Origin: Paracoccus sp. C2R09
GTDB lineage: Bacteria > Pseudomonadota > Alphaproteobacteria > Rhodobacterales > Rhodobacteraceae
Assembly (NCBI RefSeq): GCF_018860625.1
Contig: NZ_JAHKQB010000017.1
Coordinates: forward strand, 62,001 to 126,000
Length of the DNA: 64,000 bases
Direction of reading: 5' to 3'
A program made the translations under genes and the position numbers. The notes beneath the pieces were generated by a model that was not told the DNA's origin, did no database searches, and worked only from the letters and a program-made list of their open reading frames with translations. Positions within the stretch are counted from its first letter, which is position 1. Every line of letters begins with the position of its first letter. Shown here piece by piece: positions 1-8,626 of the stretch.

Positions 1-22
1 ACGCGGCGCGAAGAATGGTCAT
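1..22 (-). CDS. Start of a gene following pqiB, probably a PqiC-type lipoprotein (partial)
   Basis: An ATG three bases beyond the pqiB stop opens a frame reading M-T-I-L-R-A-A before the window ends. A small lipoprotein (PqiC, ABC-transport auxiliary family) usually follows pqiB, and a basic/hydrophobic start would suit a signal peptide. Only seven codons are visible, so the identity rests on position alone. Confidence 0.35.
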
Positions 23-25
23 GGC

Positions 26-2077
26 TTATCGTCCCAGGATGAAGGCGCGGGGGTTGCGTTCGATCAACCGGGCGACCGAGCCGAAGGCCGCCGTGGCGCG
101 GCGCAACTCGCGCAGCGTGGTGATCAGTTCGTTGTTGAAGGCCGAACGTTCGCCATAGCTGTCAAACAGCGTGTCGGCACGGCCTGCGGTGACCTGCAGG
201 CTCTGGATCAGGGCGGGCAGGGCCTCGACCGATCTCGCGATCTCGTCGGCGGCGACGCTGGCCGAACGCAGGGCGTCGTTCAGGCTGGTGGCCGCTCCGC
301 CATCGCTCAGGTCGTTCAGCAGCCCGGTCGCGGCCTCCAGCGTGTCGGACAGGTTGCGCGGCAGCTGCTCGGCATCCTCGCTGCCCAGCATGGCGCGCAG
401 ATCGGCCATGATGCCTTCGGCCTGGGCGCTGATCTCGGCAAAGCCGAACTCTTCGACGGCGGCGGCCGCGACATCGATCTGGTCGACCATCTCTGGCATG
501 TCGGCGGCGGCCTCGGTCACCGCGGTGACGGCCTCGTTCGCTCCGTCGATCAGGCGGGCCAGCGATTCGCCGCTATCGGCCTCGCGCAGTCGGGCGGTGA
601 TCTGGGCCACGTCCTCCAGCGCGACCGAGCCTTCCTCGGCGGCCTTGCGGATGGCCCCCGGAATGGCGCGCGTCTCCTCGGAGGCGGCAAGGGCCGTGAT
701 GCTGTCCAGCATGTCGCGGGCGCTGTTCATCACCTCTTCGATGGGAAGATCGCCGATGCGGGTCACGAGGCCCTGGGCGCTGCTGGTGAAATCGTCCAGA
801 TCCCCCGCAACCGAGGGGATCAGCGGAAGCGGATCGGCACCCGTGTCGATCATGGCCTCGGGGGCGCCTGGGATGTTGACCAGTTCGACGACCAGGGACG
901 TGCCAAGGAAGCCCGAACTGGCGACGCGCGCGCGCAGCCCCGATGCGACCTCGGTCTGCAACAGGTCCAGCGCGTCCTCGGCGGTCGCATCCTCGGGCAG
1001 GCCCAGCCTGCGGGGGGCCACGGTCAGGGTGATCAGCTGCTGCACGCGTTCGACCCCGTCGGAATCCTGGCCCAGACGCACCGCGATATCGGTGACGCTG
1101 CCGATGCGCAGACCCTTGTACTGGACGTCCGCGCCCTTCCCCAGCCCCTCGACGGAATCGTCGATCAGCATGGCCACGCGCAGGCGTTCGCTGTCATTGC
1201 TGACGAACAGCTGGCTGCGGGCGGCATCCTCGTCGGGCAGCAGCTCGTAGCTGTGGCCCGTCTCGATGGGCTGGCCGCCACTGATCAGCGTGTCGAAGGC
1301 CACGCCGCCCTGAAGGACCGAGGACAGCGAATTGACGTTGAAGGCCAGCCCCTGCGACCCCAGCGACAACGAGAAGCCCGACGTGTCCCAGAAGACCGTG
1401 GCGCTGGTCAGGCGCGCGTCGTGGGGCGCCTCGATGAAGGCATCGACGCGCACGCGTTCGCTGTCATCGGCCAGCCGGATGTTTTCAAGACGACCCACCT
1501 CGACCCCGCGGAACAGGATGGGCGCGCCCTCGCTCAGCCCGTCGGCATTGTCCATCAGCAGCTTGACCCAGGTGCCCTTCTGGTCGCTGCGGATCAGCGG
1601 CGGACGCTCAAGCCCCGCGAAACGGGTCGCGGTCTCGGAGATGTCGGCATCCCAGTAACCCTCGATGAAGGCACCCGTCAGCACGGTGTCGAGGCGCGTG
1701 ACGCCCTGCGCGCTGACCTGCGGGCGCACGATCCAGAACGAGGCCTCGTCGTCGATATAGGGGGCGACGTCCTTGTCCACGCGGATCGACACGACCACGC
1801 TGGACAGATCGTCGGTGAAGCGCACGCCCTCGACCTGGCCCACGACGATCTCGCGGAAGCGCAGCGTCGTGTCGCCCGGCGTGATGCCCGTGGCATCGGC
1901 GAATTCGATGTCGATCAGCGTGCCGCGATCGCGGAAGCTGTTCCACGCGATGGCCAGCGTCACGACCAGTGCGATGATCGGCACGATCCAGATCACGTTG
2001 ACCCCGGCCTGTGCGGCGCGTGCCGCGGTCTTGCGGACCGGGCTGGCGGGCTTGGGGGGCTGGGGCTTGTCTGTCAT
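26..2077 (-). CDS. pqiB: PqiB-like MCE-domain protein (intermembrane lipid transport)
   Basis: This 683-residue protein has one N-terminal transmembrane helix (about residues 25-47) followed by three MCE domains in tandem (roughly 50-140, 165-260 and 290-400) and a long helical, coiled-coil-like C-terminal region rich in Ala, Glu and Ser. PqiB proteins form hexameric tubes that span the periplasm and move lipids between inner and outer membrane; E. coli PqiB has about 546 residues, so the C-terminal tail is longer here. I chose the start at M-T-D-K-P-Q because the frame upstream is compositionally nonsense and lies over the preceding pqiA-type gene. It is the third gene of the pqiA-pqiA-pqiB run. 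Confidence 0.9.
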   Translation of the reverse strand: MTDKPQPPKPASPVRKTAARAAQAGVNVIWIVPIIALVVTLAIAWNSFRDRGTLIDIEFADATGITPGDTTLRFREIVVGQVEGVRFTDDLSSVVVSIRVDKDVAPYIDDEASFWIVRPQVSAQGVTRLDTVLTGAFIEGYWDADISETATRFAGLERPPLIRSDQKGTWVKLLMDNADGLSEGAPILFRGVEVGRLENIRLADDSERVRVDAFIEAPHDARLTSATVFWDTSGFSLSLGSQGLAFNVNSLSSVLQGGVAFDTLISGGQPIETGHSYELLPDEDAARSQLFVSNDSERLRVAMLIDDSVEGLGKGADVQYKGLRIGSVTDIAVRLGQDSDGVERVQQLITLTVAPRRLGLPEDATAEDALDLLQTEVASGLRARVASSGFLGTSLVVELVNIPGAPEAMIDTGADPLPLIPSVAGDLDDFTSSAQGLVTRIGDLPIEEVMNSARDMLDSITALAASEETRAIPGAIRKAAEEGSVALEDVAQITARLREADSGESLARLIDGANEAVTAVTEAAADMPEMVDQIDVAAAAVEEFGFAEISAQAEGIMADLRAMLGSEDAEQLPRNLSDTLEAATGLLNDLSDGGAATSLNDALRSASVAADEIARSVEALPALIQSLQVTAGRADTLFDSYGERSAFNNELITTLRELRRATAAFGSVARLIERNPRAFILGR

Positions 2078-2130
2078 CTGCGCATGTTCCTGAAGGCGGC
2101 GTGGCAAGGTTGTCGGCGACCCCCGGGCGG

Positions 2131-2790
2131 TCAGTGCCTGGCCGAACGCAGGGGAAGGCCGCGCCAGATCAGTCGCGCGTCGAAGCTTTGCGCCGAAAGC
2201 ATCGTGAACGCAACCGAGAGGGCGAAGGACACGGCCGCGGGGCCGGGATGGATCGAGGCGACGAAGCCCAGCTGCACGAGGGCCGACAGGATCGCCACCA
2301 CGAAGACGTCGATCATCGACCACCGCCCGATGAATTCCACGACCTCGTAGACCTTCAGCCGCGAATGCGCCTGATCGACGGATGCGGGCTGACCGGCAAC
2401 GGTTGCCAGCCATGCGATCGCCAGGAACTTGCCGATGGGCACGATGATCGAGGCCACGAAGACGATCAGCGCGATGTCGTAACTTCCGTGGTGGATCAGC
2501 TCCACCACCCCGCCGAGAATCGTGGATTCGGTATTGCCAGCAAGCCCCGCGAAGGTTTCCGTCCGCATCATCGGGAACAGGTTGGCGGGCACGTAGCAGA
2601 TCAGCCCCGCGAACCACCATGCCCAGACCTTCTGCAGCCCACGCCGATCGGGCGGCACGAGATGCGCGCCGCAGCGGTTGCAGCGGCGGTGTTCCAGCGG
2701 CCAGACGCGCCCGCAGCGGTGACAGCCGACCAGCCCGGCCCGGTGCGCGGTCAGGATCGGGCCCTTGTGGTCGCTTTCGGGGGCGCTCAT
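2131..2790 (-). CDS. pqiA: Paraquat-inducible protein A, second (C-terminal-type) half
   Basis: This 219-residue inner-membrane protein opens with a CxxC...CxxC zinc-ribbon-like segment (C-H-R-C-G and C-N-R-C-G, about residues 23-45) followed by about four hydrophobic helices, as in one PqiA domain. E. coli PqiA carries two such domains in one polypeptide; here the second domain is a separate gene whose start overlaps the stop of the first by 4 bp. Tight coupling with the MCE gene downstream suggests that the three products form one PqiAB-type complex. The exact substrate cannot be told from sequence. Confidence 0.88.
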   Translation of the reverse strand: MSAPESDHKGPILTAHRAGLVGCHRCGRVWPLEHRRCNRCGAHLVPPDRRGLQKVWAWWFAGLICYVPANLFPMMRTETFAGLAGNTESTILGGVVELIHHGSYDIALIVFVASIIVPIGKFLAIAWLATVAGQPASVDQAHSRLKVYEVVEFIGRWSMIDVFVVAILSALVQLGFVASIHPGPAAVSFALSVAFTMLSAQSFDARLIWRGLPLRSARH

Positions 2791-3464
2791 GCGCGGGCCT
2801 TGCGTTCGGTTAAATCGGTTTCGACGCCCGCATCCTCGATCGCGTCCCAGATCGAGGTCTGGCACATGAAGGCGCGGCTGGCGATGTTCACGAAGATCAG
2901 CGCGCAGAATGCCCAGAAGGCCGGGCCCAGATGGACGGTTGCAAGCCCCGCGACCTTGATCAGCGCGACGGCCGTGCCGATCACGAAGATCTCGGCCATG
3001 GACCAGGGGCGCAGCAATTCGGACCAGCGGAAGGCGCGGGCGGCATGCCGGAACGGCGGACGCCCCTGCGCCAGCGGCACGAGGGTGTATACCAGCAGGA
3101 AGGACCGGAAGATCGGCAGCCCGATGATCATGGCAAGCACCGCAAGGACCAGTGGCAGCATCACCCCTTCGGCGAAGGCCAGCGCCACGTCGAAGAGGGA
3201 GCTGGCATTCCCGAAGCCCATGGTCGACACCTGGAGGAAGGGGAAGAACACCGCGCCCACCAGCAGCACCATCGAGGTGAAGGCTAGCGCGATCAGCTGC
3301 GCAAAGGCCCCGTCGCGCGGCTTGGCCAGGACCGTACCGCAGCGGATGCAGCGGGCGGTCTCGCCCAGCTCCAGCTCTTCCTCGACATGCAGGGCATCGC
3401 AGTTGGGACAGGCGATCAGCCCGCGTCCCGTACCCAGATCGTAATTTTCGGCCCCGTCGCTCAT
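2787..3464 (-). CDS. pqiA: Paraquat-inducible protein A, first (N-terminal-type) half
   Basis: This 225-residue protein has an N-terminal pair of CxxC motifs (C-P-N-C and C-I-R-C-G, about residues 19-43) and then about four transmembrane helices, the PqiA domain. I placed the start at M-S-D-G-A-E-N-Y; upstream codons read as unconserved sequence. It is the first gene of the pqi run, overlapping the second pqiA-type gene by 4 bp. The two genes together equal the length of one two-domain E. coli PqiA, so the pair looks like a split PqiA and not two paralogues from a recent duplication. Confidence 0.88.
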   Translation of the reverse strand: MSDGAENYDLGTGRGLIACPNCDALHVEEELELGETARCIRCGTVLAKPRDGAFAQLIALAFTSMVLLVGAVFFPFLQVSTMGFGNASSLFDVALAFAEGVMLPLVLAVLAMIIGLPIFRSFLLVYTLVPLAQGRPPFRHAARAFRWSELLRPWSMAEIFVIGTAVALIKVAGLATVHLGPAFWAFCALIFVNIASRAFMCQTSIWDAIEDAGVETDLTERKARA

Positions 3465-3504
3465 ATTCGGAAGATAGAGCAGATGGCGGCAGGCGCAAGC
3501 ACGC

Positions 3505-5295
3505 TCAGTGCTGGGCACCTTCGCGCGCGGCCGATGTCAGCACGACCTGGCGGGTGTCGTTCGATTGCGGCGCATGGGTGTGCGCGATGCGGAAAGGCAG
3601 CGACAGGCGATAACGGCCGGCCATCTCCTCGATCTGGATGTCGCCTTCCAGCTGCATGGCGAAGGCCTCGATCAGCTGGCTGCCCAGGCCCGTGCCCTGC
3701 TGCTGGTCGGACCCTTCGGTCGAATTCTCGACCTGCAGCAGGCCCATTCCCGGTTCGGGCGACGACAGGCGGACGCGGACCCAGGGCGCGCTGTCGGAAG
3801 GGCCCGCACCCGCGTATTTCAGCGCGTTGGTGAAGGCCTCGGTCGCCAGAAGGGTCAGCGGAACGGCCTGGTCGGGCAGCATGGTCACCGGCTTGATGTC
3901 GGTCGAGACCTCGAGCTTTGCGGCATTGCCCTGCGACACGCTGGTCAGCTGGGTGATGATATCGGTCATCAGGCGCCCGGCCTCGACGGAATCGAGCTGC
4001 TCGGCCTGATAGAGGTTGCGATAGATCGTCGCCAGTGCCGCCACGCGGTCCTGGACCGAGCGCAAGACGCGCTTGGCATCCGGGTCGTCGATCAGCCGCC
4101 CCTGCATGTTGATGATCGACGCGATGAGCTGGAGGTTGTTCTTCACCCGGTGGTGGACCTCCTTGAGAAGGACGGTCTTTTCGGAAACCGCCTGCTCCAT
4201 CGCCTCTTCGTCGCGGATCAGGATGCGGGCCATGTTGTGGAAGGTCTGGCTGACATCCGTGATCTCGGTCGGGGCACCCTGCAGGACCGGGGGGGCCACG
4301 TCGCGGCTGCCGATGGCGAAACGGCGCATCTGGCCGCGCAGCACGGTGATATGGCGCAGCACCAGCCGGAAGACCGCGAAATAGGCCACCGCCAGCGACA
4401 CCACCCACAAGGTCACGGGCAGAAGCACCGCCCCGAAGCGCGACAGCTGGAAGACACCGATGCCCGCGATGCTGGGGCTCCAGCTGCCAAGGGCGTAGAC
4501 GAGGCCCGGAACCACGGGAACGACGGTGAAGACGCGGTCCTCTCCGTTGTTTGCAATGGCCCGGAAGGTCGTCTCGCCCTGACCCTGAAGAGTCGTCAGG
4601 TTGATGTCGCGGGGCAGAAGCTGCTGCGCCTCGGTGCCCAGCATCCCGTCCCCGGTCAGGACATCGCCACGGTTGTTGAAGGTCAGCACCCGGGCGCCTT
4701 CCGTGCCGAAATCGACCGCATGGGTCGAACGCAGCAATTCCTGCGACAACGAGACCGAGACATAGCCCAGCAGATCGCGGTCGCGATAGAGCGGCTGCAG
4801 CACGACCACGACAGGTCGCCCGCTGATCGGCCCCTCGGCGATCGACGAGACCGCGGTCATCGGGTTTTCGATGAAGCGCTGGAAGACCAGCAGATCGTTG
4901 ATATCCACCGGACCGCCGCCCGCCGGGGCCGATGTGCATTCGGCCATTCCGTCCAGCGGCACGAAGCCCGCATAGACATAGGTCCCGCTGCGTTCGACGA
5001 AATTGCGCATCAGGTCGCCGCAGAGATCGGGCCGGTCCAGCGTTTCCAGCACCGCGGGCCCCAGGGCATCCGCAGACCCGAGCGCGCTTTGCAGCAAGGC
5101 CCGTTCGCCCGATGCCGCGGATGCGGTCCGCCCCAGCAACGCGATCTCGGCGCTGCGCTCGGCCTCTCGTGCAAGATGGAGGTTCTGGACAAGCGAGATC
5201 AGCCCGATGGGCAGGATCGCCACGGACAGAAGCGCGCCCAGGCGAAAGCCCAGGCGACGCGTGAAATCCAACCTGTCCGAGATGCGCCTGAGCAT
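3505..5295 (-). CDS. Membrane sensor histidine kinase (HisKA_2/HWE type) of the general stress response
   Basis: The product is a 596-residue kinase. A transmembrane helix near residues 18-38 and a second near 287-312 bracket a periplasmic sensor domain of about 250 residues; a HAMP-like linker follows. The phosphoacceptor motif E-V-H-H-R-V-K-N-N-L-Q lies at 379-389, the signature of the HisKA_2 class that signals through PhyR. The ATPase part follows, with the N box in T-E-A-F-T-N-A-L-K-Y and a G-T-G-L-G-S-Q-L box. The gene starts 7 bp after ecfG, so the kinase is co-transcribed with nepR-ecfG. By analogy with PhyK/PhyT-type kinases it should control the phosphorylation state of PhyR; its ligand is unknown. 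Confidence 0.9.
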   Translation of the reverse strand: MLRRISDRLDFTRRLGFRLGALLSVAILPIGLISLVQNLHLAREAERSAEIALLGRTASAASGERALLQSALGSADALGPAVLETLDRPDLCGDLMRNFVERSGTYVYAGFVPLDGMAECTSAPAGGGPVDINDLLVFQRFIENPMTAVSSIAEGPISGRPVVVVLQPLYRDRDLLGYVSVSLSQELLRSTHAVDFGTEGARVLTFNNRGDVLTGDGMLGTEAQQLLPRDINLTTLQGQGETTFRAIANNGEDRVFTVVPVVPGLVYALGSWSPSIAGIGVFQLSRFGAVLLPVTLWVVSLAVAYFAVFRLVLRHITVLRGQMRRFAIGSRDVAPPVLQGAPTEITDVSQTFHNMARILIRDEEAMEQAVSEKTVLLKEVHHRVKNNLQLIASIINMQGRLIDDPDAKRVLRSVQDRVAALATIYRNLYQAEQLDSVEAGRLMTDIITQLTSVSQGNAAKLEVSTDIKPVTMLPDQAVPLTLLATEAFTNALKYAGAGPSDSAPWVRVRLSSPEPGMGLLQVENSTEGSDQQQGTGLGSQLIEAFAMQLEGDIQIEEMAGRYRLSLPFRIAHTHAPQSNDTRQVVLTSAAREGAQH

Positions 5296-5302
5296 CGTCC
5301 GC

Positions 5303-5869
5303 TCAGCGTGAGCTGCTGTTGTTCTGGGCCATGACTGCCAAGGTCGCCTGATCGGTCATGTTCAGTTCTTCCCCGGCTTCCAGATGCAGAAGTTCGGTCA
5401 GCCGGCGACGGCCGCGATTGGCACGCGATTTCACGGTGCCCACGGCGACGCCGGTCATGCCTGCCGCTTCCTCGTAGGAGAAACCGGATGCGCCCACCAG
5501 GATCAGCGCCTCGCGCTGTTCGTCGGGAAGCTGCCGGAAGGCCGCGCGGAAATCGGTCAGGGCCAGCCTGCCGTCATGATCGGGGCGCGTGGCCTGACGC
5601 GCGGCATGGATGCCGTCGCTGTCGCTGACCTCTCGCTTGGTCTTGCGGCGGGCGGAATAGAAGGTGTTGCGCAGGATCGTGAACAGCCAGGCCCGCAGAT
5701 TGGTCCCGGCCTGGAACTTGTCCATGTTCGTCCAGGCCTTGACGATCGTGTCCTGCACCAGATCGTCCGCCGCGGCACCCTCTCGCGTCAGCGACAATGC
5801 GAAGGCGCGCAGTGCGGGCAGGTGATCGACCAGCTGGTCGCGGGGATCGGCCGAAGCTGAGTTGGTCAT
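5303..5869 (-). CDS. ecfG: EcfG-type general stress sigma factor
   Basis: This 188-residue ECF sigma factor has region 2 at about residues 14-80 (D-D-L-V-Q-D-T then the R-A-W-L-F-T-I-L-R-N segment) and region 4 at about 105-165 (L-P-D-E-Q-R-E-A-L-I-L and the Y-E-E-A-A helix-turn-helix). Its setting, between nepR and a HisKA_2 kinase and opposite phyR, identifies it as the EcfG sigma factor of the alphaproteobacterial general stress response. It should direct transcription from GGAAC-N16-18-GTT promoters, one of which precedes its own operon. It is held by NepR until phosphorylated PhyR sequesters NepR. Confidence 0.95.
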   Translation of the reverse strand: MTNSASADPRDQLVDHLPALRAFALSLTREGAAADDLVQDTIVKAWTNMDKFQAGTNLRAWLFTILRNTFYSARRKTKREVSDSDGIHAARQATRPDHDGRLALTDFRAAFRQLPDEQREALILVGASGFSYEEAAGMTGVAVGTVKSRANRGRRRLTELLHLEAGEELNMTDQATLAVMAQNNSSSR

Positions 5870-5909
5870 CAGAGATCTTTCCGAGGAATGGAAAAGGGCG
5901 GGCAGGGGT

Positions 5910-6056
5910 TCATCCCTGCTCTTTCAGCTTCTGCAGAAGTTCAAGAAACCGGTCGGGAACATTGTCCGTCGCGTCTTGTTCATAGACGCGTTTGAGGTTT
6001 TCATCGATCTGCTGTTCCACGGCCTGTTTCCGCCGATCGTCCCGCTTCGGTGTCAT
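5910..6056 (-). CDS. nepR: NepR anti-sigma factor (48 residues)
   Basis: The 49-codon frame encodes a short, highly charged protein containing I-D-E-N-L-K-R-V-Y-E-Q and, after a short linker, V-P-D-R-F-L-E-L-L-Q-K-L. These are the two amphipathic helices of NepR that bind either EcfG or the sigma-like domain of PhyR. The gene lies 40 bp upstream of ecfG on the same strand and behind the EcfG-type promoter, the family's usual position. At 48 residues it is near the minimum for a NepR, with little N-terminal extension before helix 1. It is short enough to be missed by automated gene calling. Confidence 0.93.
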   Translation of the reverse strand: MTPKRDDRRKQAVEQQIDENLKRVYEQDATDNVPDRFLELLQKLKEQG

Positions 6057-6095
6057 AGTGTTGTAGGTCCTGACAATCTTGTGCGCACAGTATGC

Positions 6096-6121
6096 AACCG
6101 ATAGGGGCCGAAGATGGTTCC
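6096..6121 (-). promoter_or_regulatory. EcfG-dependent promoter of nepR-ecfG-kinase
   Basis: Read on the minus strand, GGAAC (6121-6117) is followed by a 17-base spacer and GGTT (6099-6096). This matches the alphaproteobacterial EcfG consensus GGAAC-N16-18-CGTT except for one base. It lies 40 bp upstream of the nepR start, so the locus is probably autoregulated by its own sigma factor. Confidence 0.75.
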
Positions 6122-6150
6122 TTGCAATATGGAATTAAGAGGACTGTGAA

Positions 6151-6954
6151 ATGACTGCTGCCGATCTGGCCCAGAATATCGGACGCGAACTGCCCTATCT
6201 GCGTCGCTACGCCCGCGCATTGACCGGCAGCCAAGGTGCCGGCGACAATTATGCGGCAGCCACGCTCGAGGCGATTCTCAGCGACCGCTCCGTCCTGGAC
6301 GGAGAGGACGATCTGCGGATCGCCCTGTTCAAGACGTTCCACGCCATCTGGATCAGTTCGGGGCAGCCGGTCGAGGAAGCCGACCTCACGACCCGCGAAC
6401 GCCGTGCCCAGGACCACCTGCGCGGCCTGACGCCCAATTCCCGCGAGGCCCTTCTGCTGCGCACCATCGAGGAACTGCGCAGCGACCAGATCGCCCGCGT
6501 CATGCAAATCGAACCCGCCGAGGCCGACGAGCTGGTCCAGATCGCCCTGTCCGAAATGAGCAGCTCGCTCAGCGGGAAGGTCATGGTGATCGAGGACGAG
6601 ATGATCATCGCGATGGACCTCAAGGGCATCGTGCAGGCCATGGGCCACGAGGTGACGGGCGTCGCGCGCACCCACACGGCCGCCATCGACCTGGCCGCCA
6701 AGGATCGCCCCGACCTGATTCTGGCCGATATCCAGCTGGCCGATGGTTCCTCGGGGGTCGAGGCCGTCAACGAGCTGCTGGAGAGCATGGGCGACATCCC
6801 GGTGATCTTCATCACCGCCTTCCCCGAGCGCCTGCTGACGGGCGACCGCCCGGAACCGGCCTTCCTCATCTCGAAGCCCTATGGCGAGGAACAGGTCCGT
6901 TCGGCGGTCAGCCAGGCGATGTTCTTCGCTTCGACCGAAGGCATGCAGGTCTGA
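6151..6954 (+). CDS. phyR: PhyR, anti-anti-sigma response regulator
   Basis: This 267-residue protein has the PhyR architecture: an N-terminal ECF-sigma-like domain (about 1-130) that cannot act as a sigma factor, and a C-terminal receiver domain (about 143-260). The receiver keeps the acidic cluster E148-D149-E150, the phosphoacceptor Asp193 in L-A-D-I-Q-L, Thr222 in I-T-A-F and Lys242 in S-K-P-Y. When phosphorylated it binds NepR and releases EcfG. It is transcribed away from the nepR-ecfG-kinase operon; the 94-bp gap between them carries the EcfG promoter of the other strand. I see no equally clear promoter facing phyR. Confidence 0.95.
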   Translation: MTAADLAQNIGRELPYLRRYARALTGSQGAGDNYAAATLEAILSDRSVLDGEDDLRIALFKTFHAIWISSGQPVEEADLTTRERRAQDHLRGLTPNSREALLLRTIEELRSDQIARVMQIEPAEADELVQIALSEMSSSLSGKVMVIEDEMIIAMDLKGIVQAMGHEVTGVARTHTAAIDLAAKDRPDLILADIQLADGSSGVEAVNELLESMGDIPVIFITAFPERLLTGDRPEPAFLISKPYGEEQVRSAVSQAMFFASTEGMQV

Positions 6955-6972
6955 CGACCCGATCGCGGCGGG

Positions 6973-7866
6973 TCAGCCCGCCGCGTCATCCTTGGCCAGT
7001 TCCATGAACTCCTCCTTCGCGGCCCTCACGGCCCGCAGGCGCCGCCTGCGGGCCAGCTCGACATTGATCAGCGCCCCCAGCAGCACCGAGAAACCCGCGA
7101 CGTAGAACCACATCAGCAGCGCCACCACCGTCCCGATAGAGCCGTAGATCCGGTTGTAGCTGTTGAAGCTGCCCAGGTAGCTGGAGAAGGCCATCGACCC
7201 CGCCGACCACAACAGTGCCGCGAAAAGGGCGCCCCAGGTGAAGATCGGCGTGCGCGGCGTCTTCACGTTCGGCCCATAGCGATAGAGGATGCCGATGGTC
7301 AGGATCACCAGCAGGAACATCCCGGCCCAGGGCAGGTAGGTCAGCAGCATCGAGCGGAAGGGTGCGAAGACGAAGAAGTTCAGTACCACCGGCACGATGA
7401 CGATGGTCGCAAGCCCTGCCAGAGAGATCCCCACGATCACCAGCGTCAGCGCATAGGCCAGCACGAAGCCGAAGATCGTCGGATGCGCCCTGACGCCGTA
7501 AGCGGCGTTGAGCCCCCGGATCAGCGCGTCCACGCCCGCCCGCGCCGCGATGGTGGCGATCATGAAGGACAGGAAGGACGTCCAGCCCACGGATGTGCGC
7601 CCGTTGGCCGTCAGCGACATGACCTGATCGTCCACCAGCGTCGCCGCCCCCGAGGGCAGGAATTCATGCGCGACCTCGAGATAGGTCAGCACGACATCGG
7701 GATCGAACCACAGGCTCCACAATGCGATGATGGCGGCAAGGCCCGGAAAGACCGCGAACATGGAATAGAACGCGACCCCGGCCGCGATCAGCGTCATATG
7801 CGTCTTGTCCATCCGTTCCAGGATGGCGCCGAGGAAGGTTCCGAAATCGCGAAGACGTTCCAGCAT
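6973..7866 (-). CDS. YihY/RNase BN-family inner-membrane protein
   Basis: The 297-residue protein has about six hydrophobic helices and the family's conserved features, including the A-A-G-V-A-F-Y-S-M-F-A-V-F-P segment (about 28-41) and the Y-G-S-I-G-T-V-V-A-L-L-M-W-F-Y segment near residue 245. Members of this family were once labelled ribonuclease BN, but that activity belongs to another protein; their real function is not established. I chose the start at M-L-E-R-L-R-D, since the codons before it are out of character. Its stop lies 18 bp from the phyR stop on the other strand. Confidence 0.85.
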   Translation of the reverse strand: MLERLRDFGTFLGAILERMDKTHMTLIAAGVAFYSMFAVFPGLAAIIALWSLWFDPDVVLTYLEVAHEFLPSGAATLVDDQVMSLTANGRTSVGWTSFLSFMIATIAARAGVDALIRGLNAAYGVRAHPTIFGFVLAYALTLVIVGISLAGLATIVIVPVVLNFFVFAPFRSMLLTYLPWAGMFLLVILTIGILYRYGPNVKTPRTPIFTWGALFAALLWSAGSMAFSSYLGSFNSYNRIYGSIGTVVALLMWFYVAGFSVLLGALINVELARRRRLRAVRAAKEEFMELAKDDAAG

Positions 7867-7918
7867 GCGACCTCCGTTACCCGCCCAGCATGCGGGCAGG
7901 GGACCTTCAAGGCAAGGC

Positions 7919-8626
7919 TCAGCCCCGCGACATCCGCGCCCAGAGGGAATCCTCGCCCAGGGACGCCGTGAATTCGGCATGGGCGGCGGCCTCGGCCTCG
8001 GACAGGCGCGAGGGAAGCGGGCGGGGGCGCTGCGCACGGCTGCGCATGACGCCGCCCTCGGACTGGCTGTCGTCGCGATCCCTGGCCGGCCCTGCCAGGA
8101 CCAGGTCGGGCTGCCGGCCCCCGATCAGTTCCAGATAGACCTCGGCCAGCAATTCGCTGTCCAGAAGCGCGCCGTGAAGTTCGCGCCCCGAATTGTCCAC
8201 GCCGAACCGACGGCAGAGCGCATCCAGCGTCGCCGGAGAGCCGGGGAACCGTTCCCGCGCCATCGCCAGCGTATCCAGCGCACGCGCCCAGGGCAGGACC
8301 GCATGCCCCGCGCGGCGAAGCTCGGCATTAAGGAATTTCATGTCGAAGCTGGCATTGTGGATCACCAGCTTGGAATCGGGGCCAATGAAATCGACGAAGC
8401 CCTGGGCGATCTCGGCGAATTTGGGCTGCCCTGCCAGGAATTCGTCGCCCAGGCCGTGAACGTCGAAGGCCTCCTTCGGCATCGAGCGTTCCGGATTGAT
8501 GTAGACATGGAAGGTCTTGCCCGTCGGCAGGTGGTTCAGCAGCTCCAGCGCCCCGATCTCGACGATGCGGTCGGCACCTTCGGCATCGAAGCCCGTGGTT
8601 TCGGTATCGAGGACGATCTCACGCAT
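7919..8626 (-). CDS. dnaQ: DNA polymerase III epsilon subunit (proofreading 3'-5' exonuclease)
   Basis: This 235-residue DEDD-family exonuclease shows Exo I D-T-E-T-T-G at residues 7-12, Exo II in [10 protein letters not shown] near residue 90, and the Exo III region with H-G-A-L-L-D-S-E near 150. It excises misincorporated bases for the replicative polymerase. Its C-terminus is the usual polymerase-binding tail. It overlaps the upstream coaE by 8 bp, so aroE-coaE-dnaQ form one transcription unit, an order frequent in Rhodobacterales and located here beside the putative origin. Confidence 0.95.
   Translation of the reverse strand: MREIVLDTETTGFDAEGADRIVEIGALELLNHLPTGKTFHVYINPERSMPKEAFDVHGLGDEFLAGQPKFAEIAQGFVDFIGPDSKLVIHNASFDMKFLNAELRRAGHAVLPWARALDTLAMARERFPGSPATLDALCRRFGVDNSGRELHGALLDSELLAEVYLELIGGRQPDLVLAGPARDRDDSQSEGGVMRSRAQRPRPLPSRLSEAEAAAHAEFTASLGEDSLWARMSRG

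Noticed and set aside
3461..4939. Long open frame on the minus strand, antisense-phase to the kinase gene
   Set aside because: It overlaps the HisKA_2 kinase in another frame, is rich in Arg, Gly and Pro, and has no recognisable domain; a GC-rich shadow frame.
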